Positions 17,620-26,570 of a stretch of DNA of 64,000 nt are shown piece after piece. Made by a program: the position numbers and the translations under genes. The notes under the pieces are model-generated. The model saw nothing but the letters and a program-made list of their open reading frames with translations. It did not search any database and was not told where the DNA came from. The stretch comes from Piscinibacter sp047602365 (GTDB taxonomy: Bacteria; Pseudomonadota; Gammaproteobacteria; Burkholderiales; Burkholderiaceae_C). The first letter of the stretch is position 1. Every line of letters starts with the position of its first letter. Location: contig JASGHM010000001.1 of the NCBI GenBank assembly GCA_047602365.1, positions 310,001 through 374,000 on the forward strand. The letters run 5' to 3'.

Positions 17620-19434
17620 TCAGGCGTCGGAGAACTGGTTGATCACCAGGCGCATCGTCGTGCCTTCGGGGCCGGTGCGTTCGATGCGCAGGCTGCCGCC
17701 GTGCAGTTCCATCACGCGGTGCACGATGTGCAGGCCCAGGCCGCGCCGCCGCCCGCGCGCGTCGCGCGCGGCGCGCGGCGGCATCGCGCCCGACAGGTGG
17801 TCGAGTCGGTCGGCGGCGATGCCCGGGCCACGGTCGATCACGTCGAGGATCAGCGCCAGCGGCTCGTCGGAGTCGGACACGCGCACGATCACGTCGGCGC
17901 CCGGTGGGCTGCAGCGCAGCGCGTTGGACAGCAGGTTACGCAGCGCCAGGCGCATCAGGCCCGGCTCCATGGTCGCGGTGCGCGTGTTGGTCTCGCGCTC
18001 GACGCGCACGCGCCACACCTCGCTGGGGGGCATGTCGGCGATCGCCACCTCGATGAGTGCGTCGATGTCGGTGTCGACGCCCTCGATGCGCTGGCCACCG
18101 ACCAGCAGCGAGGCCATCGCCAGCGTGTTGCCGATGCTGCCCTGCACCTCGCTGAGCACGATCTCGGCGCGGCGCAGCGGCTCGGCAGCGGTCAGCTTGC
18201 CGTCGCGCGAGAGTTCGACGGTGGCCGCCTGCAACGCCGCCGAGGCGTTGTTCAGCGGCTGGCGCACCTCGTGGGCCAGCACGTCGAGCATGTCGCTGCG
18301 CTCGCGCAGCTGCGCCAGCGTCTGCTCGCGCGCGTGCTGCAGTTCCTGCATCGCGCGCGACTCTGCGTCGCGCGCACGGCTCAAGGCGTCCGAGAGTTCC
18401 GCGACCTCGCGCAGCGTGCCGAGCGCGACCGGCTCGCCGCGCAGGTGGGCGTCGACGGTGGCGCGCAGCTGGCGGCCGAGGCGTCGCGCGAGGTAGAGCG
18501 CACCGACGATCGCCAGCGTGGCACACAGCGCGCCGGCCAGCGCGAGCGCCGCCATCGAGTCGCGCACCTGCGCATTCAACGCCGCCGCGGGGCGTCCGAC
18601 GACGACGATCCAGTCCCAGCCCGGCACCGCCGCGACGCTGGTGAACACGGCCTGACCGTCCTTGGTGCGTGACTCGAACAGCGGCCGGCCGCCGCGCAGG
18701 CCATCGAGCAGCGACTCGGTGGCCGGCTGGCCGATGTAGCGCGCCGCGTCGCGCGAGCGCGCCACGATGACGCGGTTCTGGTCGAGCACCGCGGCGAGCC
18801 AGCCCTCGGGCCAGTCCTGCTCGTTGAGGCGCGCGCCGATCGCCTCGAGCCGGATGACCGCACGCAGCGCGAACTTGCCGGCCGGCCCCATGTCGATCGG
18901 CATCGCCAGCCCGACCACCGGCTTGCGGCTGACGGCGCCGACCACCAGCGGCGACAACAGCCGCTCGCCGCGCTCGAACAGCTGCTGCTGCAGCGCCATC
19001 GCGCGCGAGTCGGGCAGCGGCTCGCCGAACGGCCGTGTCGTGATGAAGGGCTGGCGGCCGCCGGCGTCGACGATGCTGATGTTCTCGATGCGCGGATCGG
19101 CCTGCGCGACGCGCACGGCCAGCCCGTGGGTGGCAGCCAGGTCGCCGCGGCGCACTTCGTCGGCCTGCGCCAGCGCGCGCAGCGACGCGAACACACCCTC
19201 GACCTCGTGGCCGATCGCCGCGGCAGAGCTGGCGGCGCGGCGCTGCAGCGCCGCCAGCGCCTGGGCCTGCAACTCCTCGGCGGCAAGGTAGACGGTGTAG
19301 GCGGTGAAGGCCAGCAGCGGCAACAGCGCAAGCAGGCTGACCCCGGCCAGCCAGGCGGCCAGGCTGGCGCTGCGCCGGCGCGGCGACGCGGCAGCGGTGG
19401 GCAGTTCGGGGCGCAGTACGTCGGCTGGGAGCAT
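17620..19434 (-). CDS. Membrane sensor histidine kinase with CACHE-type periplasmic domain
   Basis: Two-component kinase of 604 aa without a nearby response regulator gene. TM1 is at about residues 25-50 (WLAGVSLLALLPLLAFTAY). The double-CACHE-like sensor runs about 55-280 and contains IENISIVDAGGRQPF and VPGWDWIVVVGRP. TM2 is about 293-315. The dimerisation/phosphoacceptor helix has the His in LAHEVRQPLNNASAALQA (HEVRQP, as in RegB/NtrB-like kinases). The ATPase domain has LRNLLSNALRCSPPGADV (N box), DVIDRGPGIA (G1) and RGLGLHIVHRVMELHGG (G2). It is an orphan, converging on the MCP gene. Signal and partner are unknown. Confidence 0.9.
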   Translation of the reverse strand: MLPADVLRPELPTAAASPRRRSASLAAWLAGVSLLALLPLLAFTAYTVYLAAEELQAQALAALQRRAASSAAAIGHEVEGVFASLRALAQADEVRRGDLAATHGLAVRVAQADPRIENISIVDAGGRQPFITTRPFGEPLPDSRAMALQQQLFERGERLLSPLVVGAVSRKPVVGLAMPIDMGPAGKFALRAVIRLEAIGARLNEQDWPEGWLAAVLDQNRVIVARSRDAARYIGQPATESLLDGLRGGRPLFESRTKDGQAVFTSVAAVPGWDWIVVVGRPAAALNAQVRDSMAALALAGALCATLAIVGALYLARRLGRQLRATVDAHLRGEPVALGTLREVAELSDALSRARDAESRAMQELQHAREQTLAQLRERSDMLDVLAHEVRQPLNNASAALQAATVELSRDGKLTAAEPLRRAEIVLSEVQGSIGNTLAMASLLVGGQRIEGVDTDIDALIEVAIADMPPSEVWRVRVERETNTRTATMEPGLMRLALRNLLSNALRCSPPGADVIVRVSDSDEPLALILDVIDRGPGIAADRLDHLSGAMPPRAARDARGRRRGLGLHIVHRVMELHGGSLRIERTGPEGTTMRLVINQFSDA

Positions 19435-19498
19435 GGTCCGCCATCGGCCGCGCCTGGCGCGGCCCGGCGCGATTGTGCAGCGCCGGCGCGCCGGCGGC

Positions 19499-20323
19499 TC
19501 AGCGAATGCCCGCGGCGGCGCGCGTCACCACTCCCAGCGTCGCCTGCAGCGACACCACCGTGCCGATGATGACCAGCGCCGGCGTGCGCACGTCGTGCAG
19601 GCGGGCGATCTCGGGCAGACGCGCCAGCGTGCCGACCACGGTGCGCTGGTCGGGCAGCGTGGCGCGCTCGACGATGGCCGCCGGCGTGTCGCCCGGCAGG
19701 CCATGCGCCTGCAGCTGCGCGCTGATCACCGGCAGCGTGCCGACGCCCATGTAGATCACCACCGTCTGGCGCGGCCGCGACAGCAGCGTCCAGTCGAGGT
19801 CGACGCTGCGCGCATCACCTTCGCCGCGCAGATGCCCGGTGGCGTAGACCAGCGACTCGGCGTGGTCGCGGTGGGTCAGCGGGATGCCGGTGGCGGCCGA
19901 CGCGCCCTGTGCCGCGCTGATGCCCGGGATCACGTCGAACGGGATGCCGGCGGCCGCCAGCGCCTGTGCCTCCTCGCCGCCGCGGCCGAAGATGTACGGG
20001 TCGCCGCCCTTCAGGCGCACCAGCCGGCGGCCGCTCTTCGCCAGCCGCACCATCAGCTCGATGATGCCTTCCTGCGGCAGTGTGTGGTGTCCGCTCTCCT
20101 TGCCGACGTAGACCAGGTCGGCCTCGGCCGGCACCAGTCCGAGCACGGCCTTCGAGACGAGGTGGTCGTACAGCACCAGCGTGGCGCCGCGCAATGCGTT
20201 GGCGGCCTTGACCGTCAGCAACTCGGGGTCGCCGGGGCCCGCGCCGACCAGCGTGACACGTGCCGGGCGCATGCCGCCCTCGGCGTCGCGTGTGAACTGC
20301 AGGGGCTCGCTGAGCAGGGTCAT
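19499..20323 (-). CDS. nirE: Uroporphyrinogen-III C-methyltransferase (NirE/CobA type)
   Basis: SAM-dependent enzyme that methylates uroporphyrinogen III at C2 and C7 to precorrin-2, the entry to siroheme and heme d1; 274 aa. The motifs are VTLVGAGPGDPELLTVKA (N-terminal SAM loop), VRLKGGDPYIFGRGGEE (active-site loop) and GIPFDVIPGISAA. The ATG at 20323 gives the conserved start; longer in-frame forms have no family match. As a stand-alone SUMT next to dnr and nor genes it is best called NirE. A Dnr/FNR-like palindrome centred 41.5 bases before the expected transcript start lies upstream. It is intact. Confidence 0.92.
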   Translation of the reverse strand: MTLLSEPLQFTRDAEGGMRPARVTLVGAGPGDPELLTVKAANALRGATLVLYDHLVSKAVLGLVPAEADLVYVGKESGHHTLPQEGIIELMVRLAKSGRRLVRLKGGDPYIFGRGGEEAQALAAAGIPFDVIPGISAAQGASAATGIPLTHRDHAESLVYATGHLRGEGDARSVDLDWTLLSRPRQTVVIYMGVGTLPVISAQLQAHGLPGDTPAAIVERATLPDQRTVVGTLARLPEIARLHDVRTPALVIIGTVVSLQATLGVVTRAAAGIR

Positions 20324-20382
20324 GGCGTGCTTTCTGGCTGGCGTGCGATGCCTGCATTGCACGTCCGTCGGCTCGTGCTCGC

Positions 20383-20398
20383 CTTGAAGCAGTTCAAG
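20383..20398 (-). promoter_or_regulatory. Dnr/FNR-type box of nirE
   Basis: Perfect palindrome CTTGAAGCAGTTCAAG with the TTGA-N6-TCAA core of FNR/Dnr sites. A fair -10 (TGCAAT, 20361-20356) puts the start near 20349, with the box centred at -41.5, the class II position. It makes nirE a likely target of the Dnr encoded at 20744-21442. Confidence 0.7.
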
Positions 20399-20481
20399 AC
20401 TCGCGACGGCGGCCCGCGTGGGCAGGTGCCGCTTCCGGCCCTGAGCAGTCGTTCGATCATCGCGCTTGGAGCTGCGCGACA

Positions 20482-20556
20482 CTGGGGCTTGTGTTCAGCT
20501 CATGTCCTCAGGACCCGCTTCGCGGGTCCTCATTACTTGCTCAACACAAGCCCCAG
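20482..20556. repeat. Nested inverted repeat between nirE and dnr
   Basis: An outer 14-base perfect pair, CTGGGGCTTGTGTT (20482-20495) and AACACAAGCCCCAG (20543-20556), encloses an inner 9-base hairpin, AGGACCCGC / GCGGGTCCT (20510-20518 and 20522-20530), with a 3-base loop. It could be a REP/BIME-like repeat unit, a strong transcription barrier between dnr and the nirE promoter, or a miniature transposable element. No T-run follows. Confidence 0.7.
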
Positions 20557-20599
20557 CGTGCCGCCGGCAATCGCTCTTCGCAGACCTCCGACGGTGCTG

Positions 20600-20696
20600 G
20601 CCTGGGGCGGTGGGTGAAGGCTGGAGCGAAGTAAGGAGGAGGGCTCGCGCAGCACCCGGGGGACATGAGCGAAGGCCTTCACCCATCGGCCCAGGC
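20600..20696. repeat. Second long imperfect inverted repeat between nirE and dnr
   Basis: Arms of 22 bases at 20600-20621 and 20675-20696 pair with two mismatches; the outer bases are GCCTGGG and the inner ones GGGTGAAGGC. The middle 53 bases look unstructured. Together with the neighbouring nested repeat it fills most of the 420 bases between nirE and dnr (20324-20743), where I see no gene. Confidence 0.65.
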
Positions 20697-20743
20697 TCGC
20701 GCAAGACTCCGAGCGCCCGCTGCCACCGCCATGCGAGCAGAGA

Positions 20744-21442
20744 TCAGCGCCCCGGGTAGGCCGCGAGGCGCTGCACGTCGAGGATGTGCACGTCGCGCTT
20801 GTCGATGCGCACCAGGCCGGCCGCTTCCAGTTCGTGCAGCACGCGCGAGAAGTACTCCGGCGTCAACGACAGCCGCGACGCGATGGTCGCCTTGCTGACC
20901 GGCAGCGAGACGGTGACCACCTCGCCGCTGACGCAGTCCTCGGCGACCTGGTCGCGCAGCAGGTAGCCGATGACGCGCTGCACGCCGCTGTGCAGCGCAT
21001 AGGCCTCGACGTCGTGCACCAGCCCGTGCAGGCGGCGCGAGATGCCGGCCAGCATGCGCATCGCGAAGCGCGGGTCGCGCTCGATCTCGCCGACCACCGC
21101 ATCCTTCTTCACCGTCAGCAGCAGCGTGTCGGTCAGCGCCTGGGCGTTGATGATGTAGGGCTTGCCGGTGAACATCAGCGCCTCGGCGAAGCTGTTGCCG
21201 GGGCCGACCAGCTCGATCACCTTTTCCTGCCCGGCAGGCGAGATCGCGAACAGCTTGATCTGGCCGGTGACCGTGACGTGGAACTCCTCGCAGGGCTCGC
21301 CGACGCGGAACACCGTGTCGCCGCGCGACAGGCGGCGCAGTTGGCAGCCGAGCGCCAGCCGCTCCAGCTCGGGGCGGCTGAGGTCGGTGAACAGCGGCAG
21401 CACCGACAGGTATCGAGGCAGGTCGAAGGTACGGGCTTCCAC
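20744..21442 (-). CDS. dnr: Crp/Fnr-family regulator of denitrification (Dnr/NnrR type)
   Basis: NO-responsive activator of nir and nor promoters, 232 aa, the usual length. The N-terminal sensor beta-roll begins FDLPRYLSVLPLFTDLSRPEL and continues CEEFHVTVTGQIKLFAISP. There is no FNR-type cysteine cluster, so it belongs to the heme-dependent Dnr class rather than FNR. The recognition helix lies in VSKATIASRLSLTPEYFSRV, nearly the classic Dnr sequence. The GTG at 21442 is chosen because upstream residues are not conserved; an earlier start cannot be excluded. It lies 64 bases after norD, and a Dnr box overlaps the norD stop, so self-control is likely. Confidence 0.92.
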   Translation of the reverse strand: MEARTFDLPRYLSVLPLFTDLSRPELERLALGCQLRRLSRGDTVFRVGEPCEEFHVTVTGQIKLFAISPAGQEKVIELVGPGNSFAEALMFTGKPYIINAQALTDTLLLTVKKDAVVGEIERDPRFAMRMLAGISRRLHGLVHDVEAYALHSGVQRVIGYLLRDQVAEDCVSGEVVTVSLPVSKATIASRLSLTPEYFSRVLHELEAAGLVRIDKRDVHILDVQRLAAYPGR

Positions 21443-21496
21443 GGCGGGCTCCGGGTCGAGGCAGCGGCAGTGTCCCCGTCCCACCGCAGGGCACGC

Positions 21497-21510
21497 TTGA
21501 TGCCGGTCAA
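21497..21510 (-). promoter_or_regulatory. Dnr/FNR box upstream of dnr, overlapping the norD stop
   Basis: TTGATGCCGGTCAA matches the Dnr consensus TTGAT-N4-GTCAA exactly. It is centred 61.5 bases before the dnr GTG, which leaves room for a class II promoter (start near 21462). The -10 (about GACACT) is weak. It overlaps the norD stop codon, so it would act inside the end of the nor operon. Confidence 0.65.
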
Positions 21511-23328
21511 CTCCCGCGGACCAGCGTCGCGTAGACCGCCGCCAGCCGCGCCGGCAGCTCGGCCGGCCGTTGCACCTGCGCCCAGCCGCCACGGCCGAAC
21601 AGGTGCGGCAGGTAGTCGTGCGCCTCGGCGTCGATCGACAGGCAGAACGGCAGCAGCCCGGCAGCGCGCGCCTCGTGCACCGCCGCCCGGGTGTCCTCCA
21701 GGCCCCAGCGGCCTTCGTAGACGTCGAGGTCGTTGGGCTTGCCGTCGGTCAGGATGATCAGCAGCCGCTGACGCTCGGGGCGTTGTGCGAGCTGCTTCGT
21801 CGCGTGGCGCAGCGCCGCGCCCATGCGCGTGTAGTAGCCGGGCTTGATCGCACCGACACGCGAGCGCACCGCCGCGCTCCACGGCTCGTCGAAGCCCTTC
21901 AGGTGCTGCATGCGCACGTTGTGGCGTCGCACCGAGCTGAAGCCGAGCATGGCGAAGTTGTCGCCGCTGCCGTCCAGCGCCTCGCCGAAGACGTACAGCG
22001 AGTCGCGGATCACGTCGATCACGCGGGCGTCGTTGTCGACATGCGCGTCGGTCGACAGCGACAGGTCGGCCAGCAGCAGCGTCGCCAGGCTGCGCTCGCC
22101 GCGCACGCGGCGCGCGAACACCGGCGGGTCGCGCGGCGACGTCGCCTGCGCATCGTCGGCGGCATGGCGCACCCAGGCGTCGAGGTCGATCGCCTCGCCG
22201 TCGGCGCACTGGCGTTGCCAGCGCGGCGCCGCGCGCAGCACTTCGAGGCGGCGGCGCACACGGCGTGCGGTGGCGCGCAAGGCCGCATCAGGCTGGTATG
22301 ACGCAGCGCCACGAGCGACCAGCGTCAGCACGCGGCAATGGTCGGCACGCAGGCGCTGCTGCTTCCAGTCCCACTCGGGCAGGGTTTCGCCCTCGACTAT
22401 CGGCACGTCGTCGGCGCTGGCGCTGGGCAGGTCGAGGTCGAACTTCACCCGCGCTGCACCGGCCCGGCCGTCGCGTGTGATCGCGAGCTGCTCCATGTCG
22501 TCGGCAGCACGCTGGGCGTTGCCGTCGTCCTCGTCGTCGCTGCCACGGTCCAGCGGCACATGGTCGGCCCAGGTCATCAGCTGCTCGGTCTTCGAAGGCA
22601 GCAGCAACGGCGCGCGGCCCGGGCGCTGCTCGACGCGGCGGGTGCGGCGGCGCGTGGCGCTGGAGGTGCCGGCGCCCTGGCGCGACGCTTCGTCGGCCTC
22701 GCTGCCGGCGGCACCGGCCACGGCATCGGGCAGCACTTCCAGCCACAGCCACACCGGTGCGACGTCGGCCGCCGCAACAGGCAGGTTGTCAGTGCGGCCA
22801 CCGCGCAGCGCCGCCTGAACGGCCGCTTCGGCGTTGGCGGCCGCCCCACGCAGGCTCGCCGGTGCCGGGCGTTGTGCGAGGTGCGCCTGGCGCAGCCGAT
22901 CCCAGCGTGCCCGTAGTCCGGGGCAGCGTTGCAGCACCCGCTCGGTGGCGGCAACGTTGCCGGCGATCCAGCCGGCCGGGGGTTCGTGCGCGGCGGCCAG
23001 CGCGGCCAGCCACAGGTAGAGGTCGCGGTTCAGACCGGCGTCGTCGAACACCGCGATCAGCGGCGGCAGCGCCAGCGTGTCGGCATCCAGCTTCGCCGTC
23101 GCGGCGCGCTGGCCGCTGCCGGCAAGGCGCTGCAGCCAGCCGCGCGGCCCGCCGATGCGCGCCTGGCCGGCCGGCACCACACGCACGCCGCTGGCGCCGC
23201 CGGCGGCGTGGAACAGCATCGCCGCGGCACGCTGCACCTCGGTCAGTTCGACCGCTTTCGGCGATGAACGACGTGTCGGCCACCCGCGTGATGAAGCGGT
23301 GCCACTGCTCGCCGACCCACTCTTCCAT
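21507..23328 (-). CDS. norD: NorD, VWA-domain protein for NO reductase activation, frame break near 23259
   Basis: Cytoplasmic partner of the NorQ ATPase in maturing nitric oxide reductase, probably in inserting its non-heme iron. About 606 aa if repaired. The real start is ATG 23328 (MEEWVGEQWHRFITRVADTS). The frame breaks after SFIA and resumes at KAVELTEVQRAAAMLF once one base near 23259 is dropped. The C-terminal von Willebrand A domain carries a MIDAS-like site: LLADLSLSTDA (DxSxS), then TRMGAALRHA and LLIILTDGKPNDLDVYEG. The stop is 64 bases before dnr. If the break is real, only a later in-frame start could give the VWA part. Confidence 0.88.
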
Positions 23329-23330
23329 GA

Positions 23331-24262
23331 TCAGCTTTCGCGGCGCTGGCGCAGCGTCTCGCGCACCGCGTCGAGGCCGACCTTCCATTCGAGGTTGGGC
23401 GAAGCTGCTGCGCGGCGCGTGCGAGCTCTCGCATTCGGTCAGGCACTGACCGCACTGCACGCAGGAGAACATCATGCGTTTGATGTTGCGCGGGTTCAGG
23501 CGCATCGGGCAGGCGACGTCGCAGGCCGAGCCCTGCGGCGCCTGCGCGGTGCTGCAGCCGCGGCAGTCGCGCGCACGTTCGCGGTCGAAGGCGACCACCA
23601 GGCCCTTCGGGTTGGCCATCCAGGCCAGGCTCTGGAACAGGCCGACGGCGCAGCCGAAGCGGCAGAACAGGTGGCGCGCGAACATCAGCTCGAGCGTGAA
23701 CACCACGCTGCCGATGACGATGAAGCGCGCCTGGTTCGGCGTCAGCGTGCCGTGCAGCAGGTTGCCCCAGATCTCGCGCGGCGGCAGCAGGTAGGTCAGC
23801 AGCGTGATCGTCCACAGGAAGCCGAGGCTGGCGCAGGCGAGAAGGAAGATCGGCCACCAGCGTGCATCGGGCGCGCCGCCGCGCGCGCGGCGTGACATGC
23901 TTGTCCCAGACACTCAGCTTGCCGCAGGCACGCTGCAGCAGGCCGTTGAGCGACTCGACCAGCGAAAAGTGCGGGCACAGCCAGCCGCAGTACAGGCGGC
24001 CGTAGCGGTACGCCACGGTCATGAAGGCCACCGCCAGCAGCACCGCCGGAACGATGGCACGCAGCACGATGTTCAGCGCCACCTGCGTGGCCGTGATCTC
24101 GCCGCGCACGAATTCGTCGATGCCCAGCGACCAGCGCAATCCGAGCACCCACAGCTGGGTCTCGTGCAGGTCGAAGCGCAGCAGGTTCAGCGCCGGCGCG
24201 AGCAGGAACAAGGCAAAGAAGGAGAGCTGCAGCGCCCGCCGCCGGCGCTGCAGGCGCGCCAT
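23331..24262 (-). CDS. 4Fe-4S membrane protein (CcoG/NapH/NosR-like) in the nor operon, two frame breaks
   Basis: Polytopic iron-sulfur protein, about 309 aa if repaired. The N-terminal part (MARLQRRRRALQLSF) has membrane helices and a YCGWLCPHFSLVE motif as in NosR/CcoG. After a break near 23876-23890 it continues with WWPIFLLACASLGFLWTITL and CRFGCAVGLFQS. Two ferredoxin-type clusters follow: CRGCSTAQ...CDVACPM and CVQCGQCLTEC. After a second break near 23410-23418 the true tail LEWKVGLDAVRETL ends at 23331, 2 bases before norD. Each break needs removal of one base. It sits between norQ and norD, so a role in electron supply or cofactor insertion for NO reductase is inferred, not shown. Confidence 0.8.
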
Positions 24263-24312
24263 GTGCGCACGCTCGCTCGCCGTTGCCGCGCACGGCCAGC
24301 GCGATCGCCGTG

Positions 24313-25122
24313 TCAGGCATCGCCGACCACCGCCGCCACCACCTCGGCCAGCGCGGCCGCGGTGTCGGCGTCGTCGGTCAGCGCATCGACGATCGCCGCG
24401 GTGCAGGCCGTGCGCAGCGGCAGGCCGGCCGCGGTCAGGCGCGCGGCCATCACCAGCAGCCGCGTGCTCGCGGTCTCTTCCAGGTCGTGGCCGGTCAGGC
24501 GGCGCAGGGCCTGCGCCAGCCGCACCAGCCGTTCGGCCACCGCCGCCGTGCAGCCGCTCTCGGCCTGCACGATGGCGCGCTCGATCTCCGCCGCCGGGTA
24601 GCCCAGCGTCAGCGCGACGAAACGCTGCCGCGTGCTCGGCTTCAGGCCCTTCAGCAGGTTCTGGTAGCCGGGGTTGTAGGAGATCACCAGCATGAAGCCG
24701 GGCGCGGCCGGCAGCAGTTCGCCGGTGCGCTCGATCGGCAGCACACGGCGGTCATCGGCCAGCGGGTGCAGCACGACGGTGGTGTCCTTGCGCGCCTCGA
24801 CCACCTCGTCGAGGTAGAGGATGGCGCCTTCGCGTACCGCCCGGGTCATCGGGCCGTCGCACCACACCGTGTCGCCGCCGCCGATCAAGTGGCGGCCGAC
24901 CAGGTCGGCCGCGCTGAGGTCGTCGTGGCAGCTCACCGTCACCAGCGGCCGGCCGAGCCGCGCCGCCATGTGCTCGACGAAACGCGTCTTGCCGCAGCCG
25001 GTCGGGCCCTTGATCAGCAGCGGCAGCCGGCTGGCGTGGGCCCGCTCGAATAGCTGGCACTCGTCGCCCTGGGCCGCGTAGTACGGCACCGCGGCGACCA
25101 GGCGGGCGCTGGCCATTTCCAT
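24313..25122 (-). CDS. norQ: NorQ, MoxR-type AAA ATPase for NO reductase activation
   Basis: Cytoplasmic AAA+ ATPase, 269 aa, that works with NorD to activate the NorBC complex. The Walker A is GPTGCGKTRF, the Walker B is ILYLDEVVEA and the sensor-1 region is MLVISYNPGY. The NorQ/CbbQ subgroup signature LVTVSCHDDLSAADLVGRH is present. RBS GGGAG is 7 bases before ATG 25122. It starts 16 bases after norB and ends about 50 bases before the Fe-S gene. It is intact, in contrast to norD and the Fe-S gene. Confidence 0.95.
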   Translation of the reverse strand: MEMASARLVAAVPYYAAQGDECQLFERAHASRLPLLIKGPTGCGKTRFVEHMAARLGRPLVTVSCHDDLSAADLVGRHLIGGGDTVWCDGPMTRAVREGAILYLDEVVEARKDTTVVLHPLADDRRVLPIERTGELLPAAPGFMLVISYNPGYQNLLKGLKPSTRQRFVALTLGYPAAEIERAIVQAESGCTAAVAERLVRLAQALRRLTGHDLEETASTRLLVMAARLTAAGLPLRTACTAAIVDALTDDADTAAALAEVVAAVVGDA

Positions 25123-25138
25123 CGTCGTGCTCCCAGGT

Positions 25139-26560
25139 TCAGGCCGTGGCCAGGCGGGCGCCGGCCTGCTCGCTCTCGTCGGCCGCGGGGCCGATGAAGA
25201 AGCTCGACAGATAGGTCAGCAGCCCGGCCAGGAACATCACGCCGCCGGCGACGCGCACCCAGTAGAAGAAGCGCAGCTGGTCCTGCGTGTTCATGAACGA
25301 CATCGCGTTCTCGGTGGGCATGCGCTGCAGCCACACCTGCAGGATGCCGGCGCCGGTCAGCGCCAGCACCATCACCGCCATGCCGATGGTCATGATCCAG
25401 AAGCTCCACATCTCGACGGCCTGGGCGCGGCGCGGGTTGGCCTCGCGGCCGCGCAGGATGGGCATTGCGTAGCTGATCATCGCGATGACGACGAGCACGT
25501 AGGCGCCGTAGAACGCGAGGTGGCCGTGCGCCGCGGTGACCTGGCTGCCGTGGGTGTAGTAGTTCACCGGGCTGAGCGTGTGGATGAAGCCCCACAGGCC
25601 GGCGCCGAGGAAGCCCATCACCGCGGTGCCCACCGCCCACAGCACGGCGGCCTGGTTCGGGTGCTCACGCTTGCGGCGCTGGACCATGTTGAACGCGAAC
25701 AGCGTCATCATGAAGAACGGGATCGGCTCGAGCGCGCTGAACACGCTGCCCACCCAGCTCCAGTAACCCGGCAGGCCGATGAAGTAGAAGTGGTGGCCGG
25801 TGCCGAGGATGCCGGTGACCAGCGCCATCGTGATGATCAGGTACAGCCACTTGTCGATCACCTCACGGTCGACACCGGTGGTCTTGACCAGCACGAAGGC
25901 GAGCAGCGCGCCGAGGATCAGCTCCCAGGTGCCCTCCACCCACAGGTGGACGACGAACCACCAGTACATCTTGTCGCGCACCAGGTTGCTGGGGTTGACG
26001 AAGCTGAACAGGAACATGATCGCCAGGCCCCACAGGCCCATCAGCAGCACCAGCGAGATCGCCGTCTTGCGACCCTTCAGCACCGTCATGCTGATGTTGT
26101 AGAGAAAGCCCAGCGCCACGATGACGATGCCCACCTTGGTCGGCAGCGGCTGCTCGAGGAACTCGCGGCCCATGGTCTGCAGCAGGTCGTTGCCGGTCCA
26201 CTCGGCCAGCGTCGCGTAGGGCACCAGCAGGTAGCCGAGGATGGTGGCGGCGCCGGCGACCAGGAAGACCCAGAACAGGATCTTGGCGAACAGCGGGCTG
26301 TACAGCTCGGTGTCGGCCTCTTCCGGGATCAGGTAGTAGGCCGAACCCATGAAGCCGAACAGCAGCCACACGATCAGCAGGTTCGTGTGGACCATGCGCG
26401 CGATGTTGAACGGGATGGCCGGGAAGGCCAGGTCGCCGATCAGGTACTGCAGGCCCAGCGTCAGGCCGAAGACGATCTGGCCGACGAACAGGCCGATCGC
26501 CGCGGTGAAGTACAGCCGGGACACCGACTGCGACTTGAACTTGAGTGTCGTTGTTTGCAT
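25139..26560 (-). CDS. norB: Nitric oxide reductase large subunit NorB (cytochrome b)
   Basis: Catalytic subunit of cNOR, which reduces two NO to N2O at a heme b3/non-heme iron centre in the inner membrane; 473 aa with about 12 helices. The conserved ligands are seen as His in IARMVHTNLLIVW (low-spin heme b), HLWVEGTWE (non-heme iron His and Glu), GTGHHFYFIG (two His of the binuclear site) and AAHGHLAFYGAYV (heme ligands). It lacks the N-terminal extension of quinol-type qNOR, which fits with norC next to it. RBS GAGGAG precedes ATG 26560. It follows norC by 10 bases. Confidence 0.97.
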   Translation of the reverse strand: MQTTTLKFKSQSVSRLYFTAAIGLFVGQIVFGLTLGLQYLIGDLAFPAIPFNIARMVHTNLLIVWLLFGFMGSAYYLIPEEADTELYSPLFAKILFWVFLVAGAATILGYLLVPYATLAEWTGNDLLQTMGREFLEQPLPTKVGIVIVALGFLYNISMTVLKGRKTAISLVLLMGLWGLAIMFLFSFVNPSNLVRDKMYWWFVVHLWVEGTWELILGALLAFVLVKTTGVDREVIDKWLYLIITMALVTGILGTGHHFYFIGLPGYWSWVGSVFSALEPIPFFMMTLFAFNMVQRRKREHPNQAAVLWAVGTAVMGFLGAGLWGFIHTLSPVNYYTHGSQVTAAHGHLAFYGAYVLVVIAMISYAMPILRGREANPRRAQAVEMWSFWIMTIGMAVMVLALTGAGILQVWLQRMPTENAMSFMNTQDQLRFFYWVRVAGGVMFLAGLLTYLSSFFIGPAADESEQAGARLATA

Positions 26561-26570
26561 GTCGGTCTCC

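Noticed and set aside
20466..20759. A 97-codon plus-strand frame through the inverted repeats between nirE and dnr
   Set aside because: It is made of the repeat arms, has no RBS and no family match.
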